Assembly: GCF_029407905.1 (NCBI RefSeq)
Contig: NC_073628.1
Location: 45,963,501-46,027,500 of the forward strand
DNA: 64,000 nucleotides
Direction of reading: 5' to 3'
From: Bubalus kerabau
Lineage: Eukaryota; Chordata; Mammalia; Artiodactyla; Bovidae
The notes beneath the pieces were generated by a model. The model did not search any database. It was not told the origin of the DNA and saw only the letters and a list, made by a program, of their open reading frames with translations. Of the stretch, positions 9,651 through 20,627 are shown piece after piece (within the stretch, counting starts at the first letter, position 1; each line of letters starts with the position of its first letter). Both the position numbers and the translations under genes were made by a program.

Positions 9651-10633
9651 AATGACTGATTTAATTAATATGGAAATTGTTTTGGTATCTCTTTCACTTT
9701 ACAAACTTAGGTTCTATAATAAACATATCACTAATTGAAATGCTTTTGCCAGAATCAAACACTCAAATAAAGAACTAGACTGTGTGAGATGGTGAGACTA
9801 AATAGCTTCCACACTTGGTGAATTCATTAATATCTTCCTAAGCAGTTATACTCAAACCCCTTTGGTTAAAAAAAAAATGCCTTCTGCTTTTTCTTGATTT
9901 AAAATATCTTTTACTTCACACACAAAAAATGGAGTTTTCAGAAATTCATTGAATTTATTAACTCTTAGCTGAGAGACCGCCATTGGTGTGTAGTGTTGTA
10001 CCTACATTTTGTAAAACATAGTGAGGCCCCCAAAGGTACAATAATTTGCCTAAGGCGACACAGCTGAGGACAGAAAAACCCAGTGCCTTTGACTCCAGTG
10101 CTATTTCAAGCCAACCATGCAGTTTCCTATTTATAAAGGGCCATTTAGGCTGAGAAAGGATCAAACGAGCCGCTAATTCATGGATGTAAATTCTGACTTG
10201 TAGTTGCTTTAACTCTCTTAAAGTTCAGTTACACAGACAACTGCGGCAGATGTTCTGAAGTAGTCCCTTTCATTCACGTTATAGTGAAAATATTCCATTA
10301 GGTATTTATTTATTCACAGCCCTTATTCAGGTAGAATTGACCTTCACCCTTGTGTACTATCATTACACTTTGTACAGATTTTATAACATAGTAACTATAA
10401 TTCTTCAGGTTTTCAGACCTGTCTTTATCTAACAGACTGCCAGCTGTTCCAATGTAGAAACCATTTCTAATTTATTTTTATATCCACAGAACCCAGGAAC
10501 ATAATATATACATAGAATGGGCTTTATCAGTATATGCTAAATTGAACAAAATTGAAAACCATAGAAACATTAGCTCCAATGCTAACACACATAAAAAACT
10601 AAACTCTGTATAGACATAGCTAGATTTCTGGAA

Positions 10634-10660
10634 CCTTAAACCATAACCATAACCTTAACC
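10634..10660 (-). repeat. Short telomere-like hexamer run
   Basis: Four units CCTTAAA, CCATAA, CCATAA, CCTTAA followed by CC. Each is one base away from the vertebrate telomere unit CCCTAA. Only 27 bp long, so chance or an ordinary microsatellite is as likely as a telomeric origin. Confidence 0.4.
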
Positions 10661-11659
10661 ACTGGATAACCAAGGCCAAGAAAACAATGATGCCAAAAAT
10701 AAGCAGCAACTTATAATCTGGAATAAAACATTTTTGGTAGCTTTCTCTAGGTGTGTGTTTGTGTGTGTGCAAAAAAATAAAGCACACATAGAGAAGATCA
10801 AGCATGTTATAACCCAATCTGAGTTTTAAGTGAGACTAATAATATTTACTGACGAGGTTTATTATTAAATAAAGTAATACATTAAAAAACATTACTTAAT
10901 TACTAAATATTACTTATGATAGGAAGCTTATTTTCAGTATTCATATCTTCTGTATATTTGTTCATTTATTTATTTATTTATTTTTTGGTTTGTTTAATTC
11001 CAAGAGCCTTTAAACTAGAAGCATGTTTAAAGTGCTCCTGAATTAAAGCAGTTCACTGATTTTGGGGGGGGGGCGGGGCAGCGAACTGTGTTCAACACAG
11101 TTAGATCCAATGTTATGCAAGCAGCAGATGAGCTAGCTGTAACAAGAAAAGGTATTTCAAGAATAGCTGTTATGATGGATCAAAATAAAGAGAAAAAAAC
11201 ATTTTGAGATGATGGACATGAGTGAAGTATGGCCAGGGAATTCACTCATCAGGTGAAAAGCACATCACATGGAAGCAAACAGTAGGAAGAAAAAAAGTTA
11301 CATTTCAGCAGAGAGTCATGGGTTTTAGGTAACCATGGCAACAGCTCTGTGAAATAACAGCTTCTCTTTTTTCTTTATGAAAAAGATTCTGTGGAATGTC
11401 ATATGTTTTACATTCTTTTAGATAAACCTCTAATGCCATAATAGAATTTTTGTTCCTAACGCTTTTAATAACTGGGCTTTTTTTCCTGCTATTTCTTTAA
11501 GTTTAAGAGAACACTAAGCTCACCTTCTCCATTAATACATCCGTTTCTTCTTCTTTTTTTTTTTTTCATTTGACTTGGGACACTTGATTTTTCTCTACAT
11601 TATATAAGTCACCTTTGTTGAAACAGAAAAAGAACAAATTCCTCACCAGAAGACTTTTG

Positions 11660-12030
11660 TCACCAGATTCTACCTCTGCCACTTGTCAGATGATATTGGA
11701 CAAGTTATTTGTAATCTTTGACCTTTGGCTTCTTTTCTCAACAGAAAAAAATGGGGTGTTATTAAGATATATGTATGCTTTCTGTGCTAATGAAAATACT
11801 AAGCTGAATGGAAAGCAGATTAATGAAGTGGAAGGGGATAGTCTTTTGAGCCATAAAAACATGACTTTTGTAACTCACTTAGCTACAAGATCCTGGAAAA
11901 GTTACTTAATTATCTGAGACCTTTTCCCCCTGAAAATTAGAATAATATATTTTAAAGCATTATCCTGAAGGGATTCAATGAAAACTGTTAATGTAAAATG
12001 ACTAGTTTAGTATCTGACATATTCTTTGAA
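11660..12030 (+). repeat. MIR SINE relics (two blocks)
   Basis: Two forward MIR-like blocks. The first, about 11660-11780, has TACCTCTGCCACTTGTCAGATG and GGACAAGTTATTTG. The second, about 11865-12030, has TGTAACTCACTTAGCTACAAG and GAAAAGTTACTTAATTATC, then AGTTTAGTATCTGACA. The piece between them is not recognisable. Confidence 0.55.
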
Positions 12031-12174
12031 TTTTAAGTATGGAATTATTATCACAATATATCCTCATATGATATATTGATGATAGCTATTATAATAATGA
12101 TTATTCATCCTGTGTAATAGAGTCAGGGTTAACAATTTGGTGGCCTGCCCAATAGTCTTGTATGCAATAATAAT

Positions 12175-12350
12175 ATAATAGCTGTCATTATTAAACACTC
12201 TCTACTTGGCATTATATACTAAGTGCTTTACATAGGTAAAATTATTGGATCCTTCATAAAAAGTTGTTATAGTCCTCATTTACAGATGAAAAACCTTGAT
12301 AGTAGGAGATTATGTAATTTGCTCAGTTTGGAAACCATGTCTGATTGCAA
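12175..12350 (-). repeat. MIR SINE relic
   Basis: Reverse MIR text: TACTAAGTGCTTTACATAGG, GTCCTCATTTACAGATGAAA and GGAGATTATGTAATTTGCTC. Confidence 0.6.
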
Positions 12351-12740
12351 TCTCCATGATGATAGCTAGTGCTAATACTTTCTCCTACCCTGCCTCCCCT
12401 TTTATATCAAATATAAGAACAATAATTTGAGATTTATTTCAAATTATTTCTGGAACTGGGGTAGATTTACTCCTTGTTACTAAGACATTTAGCCATCTGA
12501 ACATGTAGTCACTTGGCAGTTGTAATTTAAGTAAAATAGTTTCATTCAAACCTCTCTAATTTAACTGATTCTACTGCAGGAGTCTTCTAGGCAGTAGGAT
12601 TTCTTAGATCTTTTAAAAATATCTGGATATGATTTATTTTTCAAACAGAAATGAAAATGCTTCCATCTATATACATGCTGTGATGGGTAGTTAATTAACA
12701 CTATAAAGGGATCCAATATATTACATTTAATGCAAAAATT

Positions 12741-13237
12741 GTTGTTGTTCCATCCCTAAGTTGTATCTGACTATTTGCTGCCTCATGGACTGCATACACC
12801 AGGATTCCCTGTCCTTCAGTATCCCCCAAAGCAAAGTAATGTTTCTGCTTTTCAATATGCTGTCTAGGTTTGTCATAGCTTTTCTTCCAAGGAGCAAGTG
12901 TCTTTTAACTTCATGGCTGCAGTCACCGTCTGCAGTGATTTTACAGCCCAAGAAAATAAAATCTGTCACTGTTTCCACTGTTTTGCCATGAACTGATGGG
13001 ACTGGATGCATGGTCTTAGTTTTCTGAATGTTGAGTTTTAAGTAAGCTTTTTCACTCTCTTCTTTCACCTTTATCAAGAAGCTCTTTAGTTCACTTTCTG
13101 CCATAAGGGTGGTATCATTTGCATATCTGAGGTTATTGATATTTCACATGATGTACTCTGATATAAGTTAAATAAGCAAGATGATAATATACAGCCTTGA
13201 TGTACTCCTTTCCCAATTTTGAACTAGTCTGTTATAT
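12741..13237 (-). mobile_element. BovB LINE with internal deletion
   Basis: The first roughly 95 bp (12741-12835) are the BovB 3' end in reverse. The sequence then jumps to CAAAGTAATGTTTCTGC, which belongs about 350 bp further into the element. It continues through the reverse-transcriptase C-terminal part to GATGTACTCC near 13207. A minus-strand frame at 12727-13104 still encodes recognisable residues (LNIQKTK, DGDCSHEVKR, LDSILKSR). The element is inactive. Confidence 0.85.
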
Positions 13238-13334
13238 ATATTTAATGCATATTTAAATATGAATAATGTGTTTAAGTATATTTTAAAAATAAACACATGT
13301 AAATATGATATATATTAACATTATATTTATTATT

Positions 13335-13460
13335 TCATATTACAGTTGAAGAAATTGAGACTTAGCAAGCCTAAATAATATATTCATTGACACATTGCTA
13401 GTAAGTCGCTGAACCAGAATTGAAGCCCACACGAATGTGAATCTGGAACCTAATTTTTTT
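13335..13460 (-). repeat. MIR SINE relic
   Basis: Reverse MIR text: ATTACAGTTGAAGAAATTGA, ACACATTGCTAGTAAGTCGC and CCAGAATTGAAGCCCACAC. Confidence 0.6.
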
Positions 13461-13606
13461 TCTAACACACAGCCCTTGATTTAGTAAGTGATATCTTTGT
13501 GACTGGAACTTAAAAGCTTCTCCAAGTGTCTGTTGTGTAACATGGTAGCAGCCATCCCTTGGGAGCAAGGCTCATTCAGTTCTATTTGATGGTGATTTTA
13601 CTTGAT

Positions 13607-13810
13607 GGCATTTGTGGTAAAGAACCTGCCTGCCCATGCAGGAGACATAAGATGCAGGTGTGATCCCTGGGTCGGGAAGATCCCCTGGAGGAGGGCATGG
13701 CAACCCACTCCAATATTCTTGCCTGGAGAAATGGACAGAGGAGCCTGGTGGGCTGTAGTCCATGACATTCAGAGTTGGACATGACTGAAGCGACTGAGCA
13801 CAACAACATA
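13607..13810 (+). mobile_element. Bov-tA SINE
   Basis: tRNA-like head (GGTAAAGAACCTGCCTGCC, GTGTGATCCCTGGGTCGGG) joined to a Bov-A body ending GGACATGACTGAAGCGAC. The 7-bp repeat ACTTGAT at 13600-13606 and 13811-13817 is the probable target duplication. Confidence 0.9.
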
Positions 13811-13989
13811 ACTTGATTTTACATTCTTATAGATTGCCAACTCACTGGAGTAGGACACTGATAGGATTGCCTTGATTATTCTTAACAGTGATATAAACAG
13901 TTAAGCAGGAAGACTCACTTTTAAAGTATTGTTCCATGTACCTTGCCTATTGCCCATAAATTAATCATGATACAGGGCTTTAGATACTA

Positions 13990-14130
13990 CCAGCCTTTTA
14001 CACACTTCCACACTCAGTTTCCTTATCATTAAAATAGGAATAAAATGATATCAACCTACAAGGTGATTTGTGAATTTTAGAAAGTATACACAGAGATGCC
14101 TTTCCTGTTGAGAGTGAGGACTCAATACAT
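13990..14130 (+). repeat. MIR SINE relic
   Basis: Forward MIR-like text: TCCACACTCAGTTTCCTTAT, CATTAAAATAGGAATAAAAT and CCTACAAGGTGATTTGTGAA. Diverged, so the boundaries are approximate. Confidence 0.5.
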
Positions 14131-14755
14131 GTTTAACACAAATGATATATTTTTGAAAATATCTTTTAGGGCCAATGTTGGTACCAATAACAGAACTAGG
14201 AAAAAATGGTGTTCAACACATGTTGGTAGTTGAAGAGTCACTGATTCTTCCATCGATGTTTTTTTTATTATTCCATCAAATATTTATAGCATCTCTTCTA
14301 GATTCTGGGGAAGAACAAAATTGAAAAAAAAAAAAGAAAGTTATCTTCATGGAGATATTATTTTAAAAGGATGTGCTACTGACTATCAAGGGAGATTAAA
14401 ATGAGTCAAGTTTGAGTTTGACAAACAACCCTATTATCTACTCAGTGGGCACAGGCCTCTTATGGATTAAGTGCCATTGTGAATAGTCACAAATGGCAAG
14501 GTGAGCTCTCCTATACTTTATGCTTCGGTTTAAGTTTGTTATCTTGCTACCTGTTTAATTGCCCTCATGGAATTTAAGGCATCGATGATTTTAAGTTGAG
14601 GAATTAACTTACATACCACTGAGAAAAAAATCTGCTAATTAAATTATAATGTGATATTTTTAATCACTTAGAATTTTTATTTTGTATTTATTGAAAGAAC
14701 TCCTTTTGACTTGTCAAATATTTTGATCATAGTTTATTCTTCTGCCAGCATATAA

Positions 14756-15080
14756 GTGAGCACTTCCCTGGTAGCTCAGCTTGTAAAGAATCCACCTGCA
14801 ATGCAGGCGACCTCAGTTCGATTCCTGGGTCAGGAAGATCCCCTGGAGAAGGGATAGGCTGCCCACTCCAGTATATTTGGGCTTCCCTGGTGGTTCAGAC
14901 AGTAAAGAATCCTCCTGCAATGTTGGAGACCTGGGTTCAATCCCTGGATTGGGAAGATAACCTGGAGAAAGGAACAGCTAACCACCCCAGTACTAGCCTG
15001 GAGAATTCCACAGACAGAGGAGCCTGGCAGGCTACAGCCCATGGGGTCACAAAGAGCCAGAGATGACTGAGTGACTTTCA
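14756..15080 (+). mobile_element. Bov-tA SINE with two tRNA-like heads
   Basis: A first head unit (about 14760-14874, with CTCAGCTTGTAAAGAATCC and GTTCGATTCCTGGGTCAGG) is followed directly by a second complete Bov-tA (about 14880-15080). One 7-bp repeat, CATATAA, at 14749-14755 and 15081-15087 flanks the whole unit. It therefore arrived as one composite SINE, not two insertions. Confidence 0.88.
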
Positions 15081-15569
15081 CATATAAATGAAATTGTAAT
15101 GATTTGGCGAAGGATCTCAAACTTCTTCAGATTTTAGAGTTGGACAATTTTGAATTACTTTTTAAGTCATAGTTGACCTTTTTATTTTTTTTCCAAAATA
15201 TTGGTTTAACCTTGAAGACTAAGTAGAATATCAGATAAATGGTAAGGAATGGATGTGCTTAGGCAGAAACAAAGGCATGGGATGGAGAAGCACAGGTGAT
15301 GCACAGAGAAAAGTAGCCAGTCTGACTTGGTCTAATTTGTAAACAAATAGAGATTCAAGATGTATTCTGGAGGTAGAATTGACAAGTTTGGCTGATGATT
15401 TCAATGTGAAAAATAAAGGGGAACAAAATACAGATGATAACAGTCTTTGGCTATGAAATGAAGATTTATGGACTTCTGGTTTAAGTTTCAGGATAGTTGA
15501 TGTGACTGGAAGTATAGGGAGAGGAATACAATTTTTTAACCTTGTTTTAATTTCAAGTTTTTTTCATTT

Positions 15570-15940
15570 TTTAACTTCTTTTTAAATTTAATTTTTATAG
15601 TAAAGTGGCTCAGTGGTAAAGGACACACTTGCCAGTGCAGGAGACACAGGTTTGATCCCTGGGTCAGGAAGATCCCGTGGAGAAGGAAATGACAACCCAC
15701 TCCAGTATCCTTTGGTGGGAAATCCCATGGACAGAGAAGCCTGGCAGGCTAACGTCCATGGGGTCAAAGATTCGAACACAACTTAGCAACTAAACAATAA
15801 TAACAACATAGTTGATTTACAATGTTGTGCTAGTTTTAGGTGTACCCCAAAATGATTCAGTTATATGTGTATATATATCTTTTTTCAGATTTTTCCCCTT
15901 ATTAGCTATTACGAAGGAACAATTTTTTTTTTAATACTAC
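15570..15940 (-). mobile_element. L1 3' fragment split by a SINE
   Basis: Reverse L1 text TTTAAATTTAATTTTTATAG up to 15599 resumes at about 15807 with AGTTGATTTACAATGTTGTG and continues to about 15940. The Bov-tA at 15600-15806 interrupts it. Confidence 0.65.
15600..15806 (+). mobile_element. Bov-tA SINE inside an L1
   Basis: Head (GTGGCTCAGTGGTAAAGG, GGTTTGATCCCTGGGTCAGG) plus Bov-A body (GATCCCGTGGAGAAGG, CCTGGCAGGCTAACGTCC) ending in an AATAA/ACAA tail. It interrupts a continuous L1 3' fragment, so it is the younger of the two. Confidence 0.88.
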
Positions 15941-16513
15941 ATTTGACATGCCTGTGAGATAACACTGAAATATGAAGTCAGAGATGGATATACAGGGTTA
16001 GAGCTCAGAAGAGAGCTTTTGAACTTGAGATAGGAATTAGAAAGTTCTTATCATGCAGTGGCATGTAAGCCATGAAACTGGTTATTATAGCGAAGGAGGC
16101 AGAGAGAGAAAGAATTAAAAGAAGAGGGTACAGACCTAAACTCTGGGCCATGGCTAGCTTCACAAGCATATGCCCAGTGAAGATACACAGTGGATGTTTA
16201 GCAAATGTTTGTCAAATTAATTTTCCTAATATTTGACAACAATTATATGAAGTAATTATTATTATTTGTTACATGAGATCTGTGGAATTTATTTTCTTAA
16301 GTGGTAGATCAAGACCAGAACTGTGGTCTGAACTGTAACTTTCATGGGTTACAGTTACTCTGCAAGCGTCAGAAAGCTGCTTCCTTCAACAATTTAAGAC
16401 ATGAATCTCCTGATGATTAGACATCCAAATATCCAAAATCCGAATAAGGAATCCCAACCTCCCTACCTTCCCCCTTTTACAACACTCATTTAACACAAAG
16501 GCATTCCGTGCAG

Positions 16514-16730
16514 ATCGTCTGCAGCAGACTGGAGGAGTACAACAGTCGCCAGGCTTTATGCAACGGGACGTCTGAGGGACCATTACTGCGCAATCCTGGA
16601 AACCACGACAAAGCCAGGACCCCAAGGCTCCCCTCCTCGGCTGATGTGCAGTTTTGCCTGAGTTTGACCCAGTATGAATCAGGTCCCATGGATAAAGCTG
16701 CCAATTTCAGCTTTAGAAATACCCTGGAAG
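16514..16730 (+). CDS. TYR: Tyrosinase, exon 2 (codons 274-346, partial)
   Basis: 217 nt, the same length as human exon 2. The acceptor ends cattccgtgcag at 16513 and the donor gtaaac starts at 16731. The reading starts IVCSRLEEYNS in phase with exon 1 and ends after the first base of codon 346. The exon covers the linker between the CuA and CuB sites. Sequons N290 (16562-16564, NGT) and N337 (16703-16705, NFS) are kept. Two residues differ from human: Gln at 319 (16649-16651, human Glu) and Pro at 331 (16685-16687, human Ser). No frameshift is present, so the cattle-type exon 2 insertion that causes albinism is not seen here. A long T-run lies 10 bp past the donor. Confidence 0.98.
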
Positions 16731-17814
16731 GTAAACGCTTTTTCTTTTTTTTTTTTCACTCATTTAAATTTTCTTTTTTTCTGAATTTATGTTTACAAAC
16801 TCTTATCCAAAACCCTGGGCCCAGAAGTGTTTGAGAATATGATAATATAAATAAAACCAATCACTCTAGCAGAACGTGGGTGGCACACATATTTCAAAAC
16901 ATGAATAACTCTTCAGCAAATTGTATGACTATACCTATCGTGGCAATAAACAGAAACAATAGGCAGCCTACTGGAGAATAAAATCAGGTTTCACCACTTA
17001 TATGGGTGCCAAACAAAACAACACATTGTTAGAACTGTTGTATTTTGGAATCATAGATATAAGACTGGGGACCTATCATATTTTTCTAACTTTTAGTATT
17101 TTTATCTAGTTTAAAATATTCTGAACACAAGCTTCTTTGAGACAAGTCCATGTTCTTAACTATAATAAGGATAAAATCCAGAGGTCAGGTTAAGGTCCCA
17201 TCCTGTTATCCCTCAAGTTTTCTGTGCTTTATCAGAGATCCCCTCTCACAGCCTCTTCTAAGGCCTACTTACTTCTCCTGCAAAACTCTCAACCTTGCTT
17301 GCACCGTCCCTTAAGTACCTGTTCATCCTTCTCTGCTCGGCGCCATCTCAGTCATGAGAACCCATCTCTGCCACTTCAATTTTCACTGTGGAAACAAACC
17401 TACAAACAGAGAAAACAGGAACATTCACTCAAGTTACAGATTTAATTTGAGTTCCAGGAAGACAAAGGCTGTCAATTCGTGGCAAAGCAGATACTCAAAA
17501 TTTACCACTAGATATTTTATCTCTCTGGCACCTTATCGTGGAGATGAAACTTTCTCTTTTCCTATTTCCTCCTTAACCTCCTTAACTTTTCACTTGATTC
17601 TCATCATTGTGGTTTCTGCTGTGTCCTCTAACTTCTGTTGATGAGCTACGCAGGATAGTTTCATTGTCTCTTTCATTTTCCTGTATTCTTTTAATCCCGA
17701 ACACCTTAGAGCCTTGCTTTTTCCCAGAAGAATTTAAATAAGGAGAGTATCACCCTAAAGAGAACATGGTGCAGCTATTAAAATAAAAATTTTGTTTATT
17801 TTCCTTAAATAGTG

Positions 17815-18345
17815 TTAGTAATTAATGTTTTCCAATAATCACCATGTGCAAGTCACCATACCAAAGATTCTGTGTAGCACTGTCTCAATTCTTACAACCA
17901 TCCTCTGAGGAAGTAGCATTGTTATTTCCAATTTAAAGAGAGGAAACAAGATCAGAGATATTAAGTACTTTGGCTACCATCCATTTGCTAAATGGCAGAG
18001 CTAAATATCGGAGAAGGCAATGGCACCCCACTCCAGTACTCTTGCCTGGAAAATCCCGTGGACGGAGGAGCCTGGTAGGCTGCCGTCCATGGGGTCGCTA
18101 GGAGTCAGACACGACTGAGCGACTTCACTTTCACTTTTCACTTTCATGCATTGGAGAAGGAAATGGCAACCCACTCCAGTGTTCTTGCCTGGAGAATCCC
18201 AGGGACGGGGGAGCCTGGTGGGCTGCCGTCTCTGGGGTCGCACAGAGTCGGACACGACTGAAGCGACTTAGCAGCAGCAGCAGCAGCAGAGCTAAATATG
18301 TTCCTAGATTTGCCAAATGCCAAAATCCCAGAGTCCTTTCTATTG
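17815..18345 (-). repeat. MIR SINE relic split by a Bov-A2
   Basis: Reverse MIR text (ACCATGTGCAAGTCACC, CCTCTGAGGAAGTAGCATTG, CATTTGCTAAATGGCAG) stops at 18008. It resumes after the SINE at 18290 and ends with a CAGAGTCCTTTCTATTGCAC stretch near 18345. Confidence 0.65.
18009..18289 (+). mobile_element. Bov-A2 SINE inside a MIR
   Basis: Complete Bov-A2 dimer: two Bov-A units with the TTTCACTTTTCACTTTCATGC linker and a (CAG)n tail. The target repeat is AGCTAAATAT at 17999-18008 and 18290-18299, or GCAGAGCTAAATAT if the shared CAG is counted. Its near-consensus sequence suggests a young copy. Confidence 0.93.
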
Positions 18346-18611
18346 CACTCTGATGACCCTGAGTGAGTTGAACATTTCTCGAAGGCCGAATATCAAGCTG
18401 GTCCTACAATAATATAACACGAGAAGGCACTGTATGGTGCACAAGAGTCTGAACCTACAAGCTAAGAGAAAGGCACACAGACAAGTTTGCAGTCACTGCA
18501 TGGGAGGACTGGGCACACTGTTGGAGTTTGTAGGGGTTAATAGCTAGATTCCAGATGTTGACTTAAAGACATAAAGCAGGGCTTGATTCTTAAGGGAATT
18601 ATAGTCCATTG

Positions 18612-19545
18612 CAGGCTCAGTCAGTTCAGTCGCTAAGTTGTGTTCGACTCTCTGTGACCCCATGGACTGCAGCACACCAGGCCTCCCTGTCCATCACCAA
18701 CACCCAGAGTTTACTCAGACTCATGTCCATTGAGTCAGTGATGGTGATGAATCCAGCCATCTCATCCTCTGTCGTCCCCTTCTCCTCCTGCCTTCAATCT
18801 TTCCCAGCATCAGGGTCTTTTCAAATGAGTCAGTTCTTTGCATCAGGTGGCCAAAGTATTGGAATTTCAGCTTCAGCATCAGTCCTTACAAGGAATATTC
18901 AGTATTGATTTCATTTAGGATGGACTAGTTGGATCTCCTTGCAGTCCAAGGGACTCTCAAAAGTCTTCTCCAATACCACAGTTCAAAAGCATCAATTCTT
19001 TGGCGCTCAGCTTTCTTATAGTCCAACTCTCACATCCATACATGACTACTAGAAAAACCATAGCCTTGACAAGACAGACCTTTCTTGGCAAAGTAATGTC
19101 TCTGCTTTTTAATATGCTGTCTAGGTTGGTCATAACTTGTCTTCCAAGGAGTAAGCATCTTTTAATTTCATGGCCGCAGTCACCATCTGCAGTGACTTTG
19201 GAGCCCAGAAAAATAAAGTCTGTCGCTGTTTCCCCATCTATTTGCCAAGAAGTGATGGGACGAATGCCATGATTTTCGTTTTCTGAATGTTGAGCTTTAA
19301 GCCAACATTTTCACTCTCTTCTTTCACTTTCATCAAGAGGCTCTTTAGTTCTTCACTTTCTACCATAAGGGTGGTATCGTCTGCATATCTGAGGTTATTG
19401 ATATTTCTCTTGGCAATCTTGATTTCAGCTTGTGCTTCATCCAGCCCAACGTTTCTCATGATGTACTTTGCATATATGTAAAATAAGCAGGGTGACAATA
19501 TACAGCTTTGATGTACTCCTTTCCCTATTTGGAACCAGCGAACTA
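18612..19545 (-). mobile_element. BovB LINE, 3' part of an inverted copy
   Basis: Reverse BovB from its 3' tail (TCAGTTCAGTCGC) through the reverse-transcriptase C-terminal region to the VHQGCILSPC zone. A minus frame at 19238-19498 keeps SPCLFYIYAKY, NNLRYADDTTLM (catalytic YADD) and LNIQKTKIM. Directly at 19546 the element switches to plus orientation with 5' coding sequence. This suggests a 5' inversion or a fortuitous neighbour. I could not find an exact target duplication around the combined block. Confidence 0.88.
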
Positions 19546-19663
19546 AAATGGACTGGAATGGGTAAATTTAACTCAGATGGCCATTATATCTACTACTTTG
19601 GGCAAGAATCCCTTAGAAGAAATGGAGTAGCCATCATAGTCAACAAAAGATTCTGAAATGCAG
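19546..19663 (+). mobile_element. BovB LINE endonuclease region, left piece
   Basis: Plus-strand BovB endonuclease coding text (ELKWTGMGKFNSDGHYIYY, then RRNGVAIIVNKR). It is interrupted at 19663 by a second BovB and resumes at 20628. It abuts the oppositely oriented BovB 3' part on its left. Confidence 0.88.
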
Positions 19664-20615
19664 TTCAGTTCAGTTCAGTCGCTCAGTCGTGTCCAACTCT
19701 TTGAGACCCCATGAACTGCAGCATGCCAGGCCTCCCTGTCCGTCACCAACTCCCGGATCCAACACAAACTCACGTCCATTGACTGGGTGATGCCACCCAA
19801 CCATCTCACCCTCCATTGTCCCCTTCTCCTCCTGCTCTCAATCTTTCCCAGCATCAGGGTCTTTCCCAATGAGTCAACTCTTCGCATGAGGTGGCCAAAG
19901 TACTGGAGTTTCAGCTTCAACATCAAACTTTCCAATGAACACTCAGGACTTATCTCCTTTAGGATGGACTGGTTGGATCTCCTTGCAGTCCAAAGGACTC
20001 TCAAGAGTCTACTCCAACACAACAGTTCAAAAGCATCAATTCTTTGGTGCTCAGCTTTCTTTATAGTCCAACTCTCACATCCATACATGACTACTAGAAA
20101 AACCATAGCCTTGACTAGACGGACCTTTGTTGGCAAAGTAATGTCTCTGCTTTTTAATATGCTGTCTAGATTGGTCATAACTTTTCTTCCAATGAGTAAG
20201 CATCTTTTAACTTCATGGCTGCAGTCACCATCTTCAGTGATTTTGGAGCCCCCCAAAATAAAGTCTGATACTGTTTCCACTGTTTCCCCATCTATTTTCC
20301 AAGAAGTGATGGGACCAAATGCCATGATCTTAGTTTTCTGAATGTTGAGCTTTAAGCCAACTTCTTCACTCTCCTCTTTCACTTTCATCAAGAGGCTCTT
20401 TAGTTCTTCTTCACTTTATGCCATATGGGTATTGTCATCTGCATATCTGAGGTTATTGATATTTCTCCAGGCAATCTTGATTTCAGCTTGTGCTTCATCT
20501 AGCCCAGCGTTTCTTATGATGTACTCTGCATATAAGTTAAATAAGCAGGGTGACAATATACAGCCTTGATGTACTCCTTCTCCTATTTGGAACAAGTTTG
20601 TTGTTCCATGTCCAG
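19664..20615 (-). mobile_element. BovB LINE nested inside another BovB
   Basis: A 952-bp reverse BovB from its CAGTTCAGTTCAGTCGCTC end to the reverse-transcriptase core. A 238-codon minus frame (19675-20391) encodes the polyprotein C-terminus, ending KSWTRLSD. A second (20416-20652) keeps the GVHQGCILSPCLFNLY and NNLRYADD motifs. A perfect 12-bp duplication, TCTGAAATGCAG, at 19652-19663 and 20616-20627 is a duplicated piece of the host BovB. This proves insertion into the older copy. Frames are broken, so no intact protein is made. Confidence 0.95.
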
Positions 20616-20627
20616 TCTGAAATGCAG

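Larger units (their letters stand above)
6996..16513 (+). other. TYR: TYR intron 1 (9,518 bp)
   Basis: Bounded by donor gtaagg at 6996 and acceptor tgcag ending at 16513. It holds MIR, MER5-like, BovB, Bov-tA and L1 pieces listed separately. Stretches without a recognised element are about 6996-7619, 7851-8697, 9651-11659, 12351-12736, 14131-14748 and 15941-16513. These are AT-rich, with weak L2-like text near 7290-7350 and 14265-14420 and an ATTT repeat at 10963-10985. An AATAAA hexamer sits at 7241-7246, near the 5' end. Confidence 0.95.

Noticed and set aside
16514..16730. Albinism-type frameshift in exon 2
   Set aside because: The exon has the expected 217 nt with an open, in-phase reading. 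No insertion, deletion or stop.
16508..16834. Open frame running across exon 2 and its donor as a separate gene
   Set aside because: The frame happens to stay open past both splice sites. Exon 2 boundaries, length and phase match tyrosinase exactly.
19675..20391. 238-codon minus-strand open frame as a host gene
   Set aside because: It is the C-terminal tail of a BovB reverse-transcriptase polyprotein inside a 5'-truncated copy with a perfect target duplication. It has no catalytic core and no own promoter.
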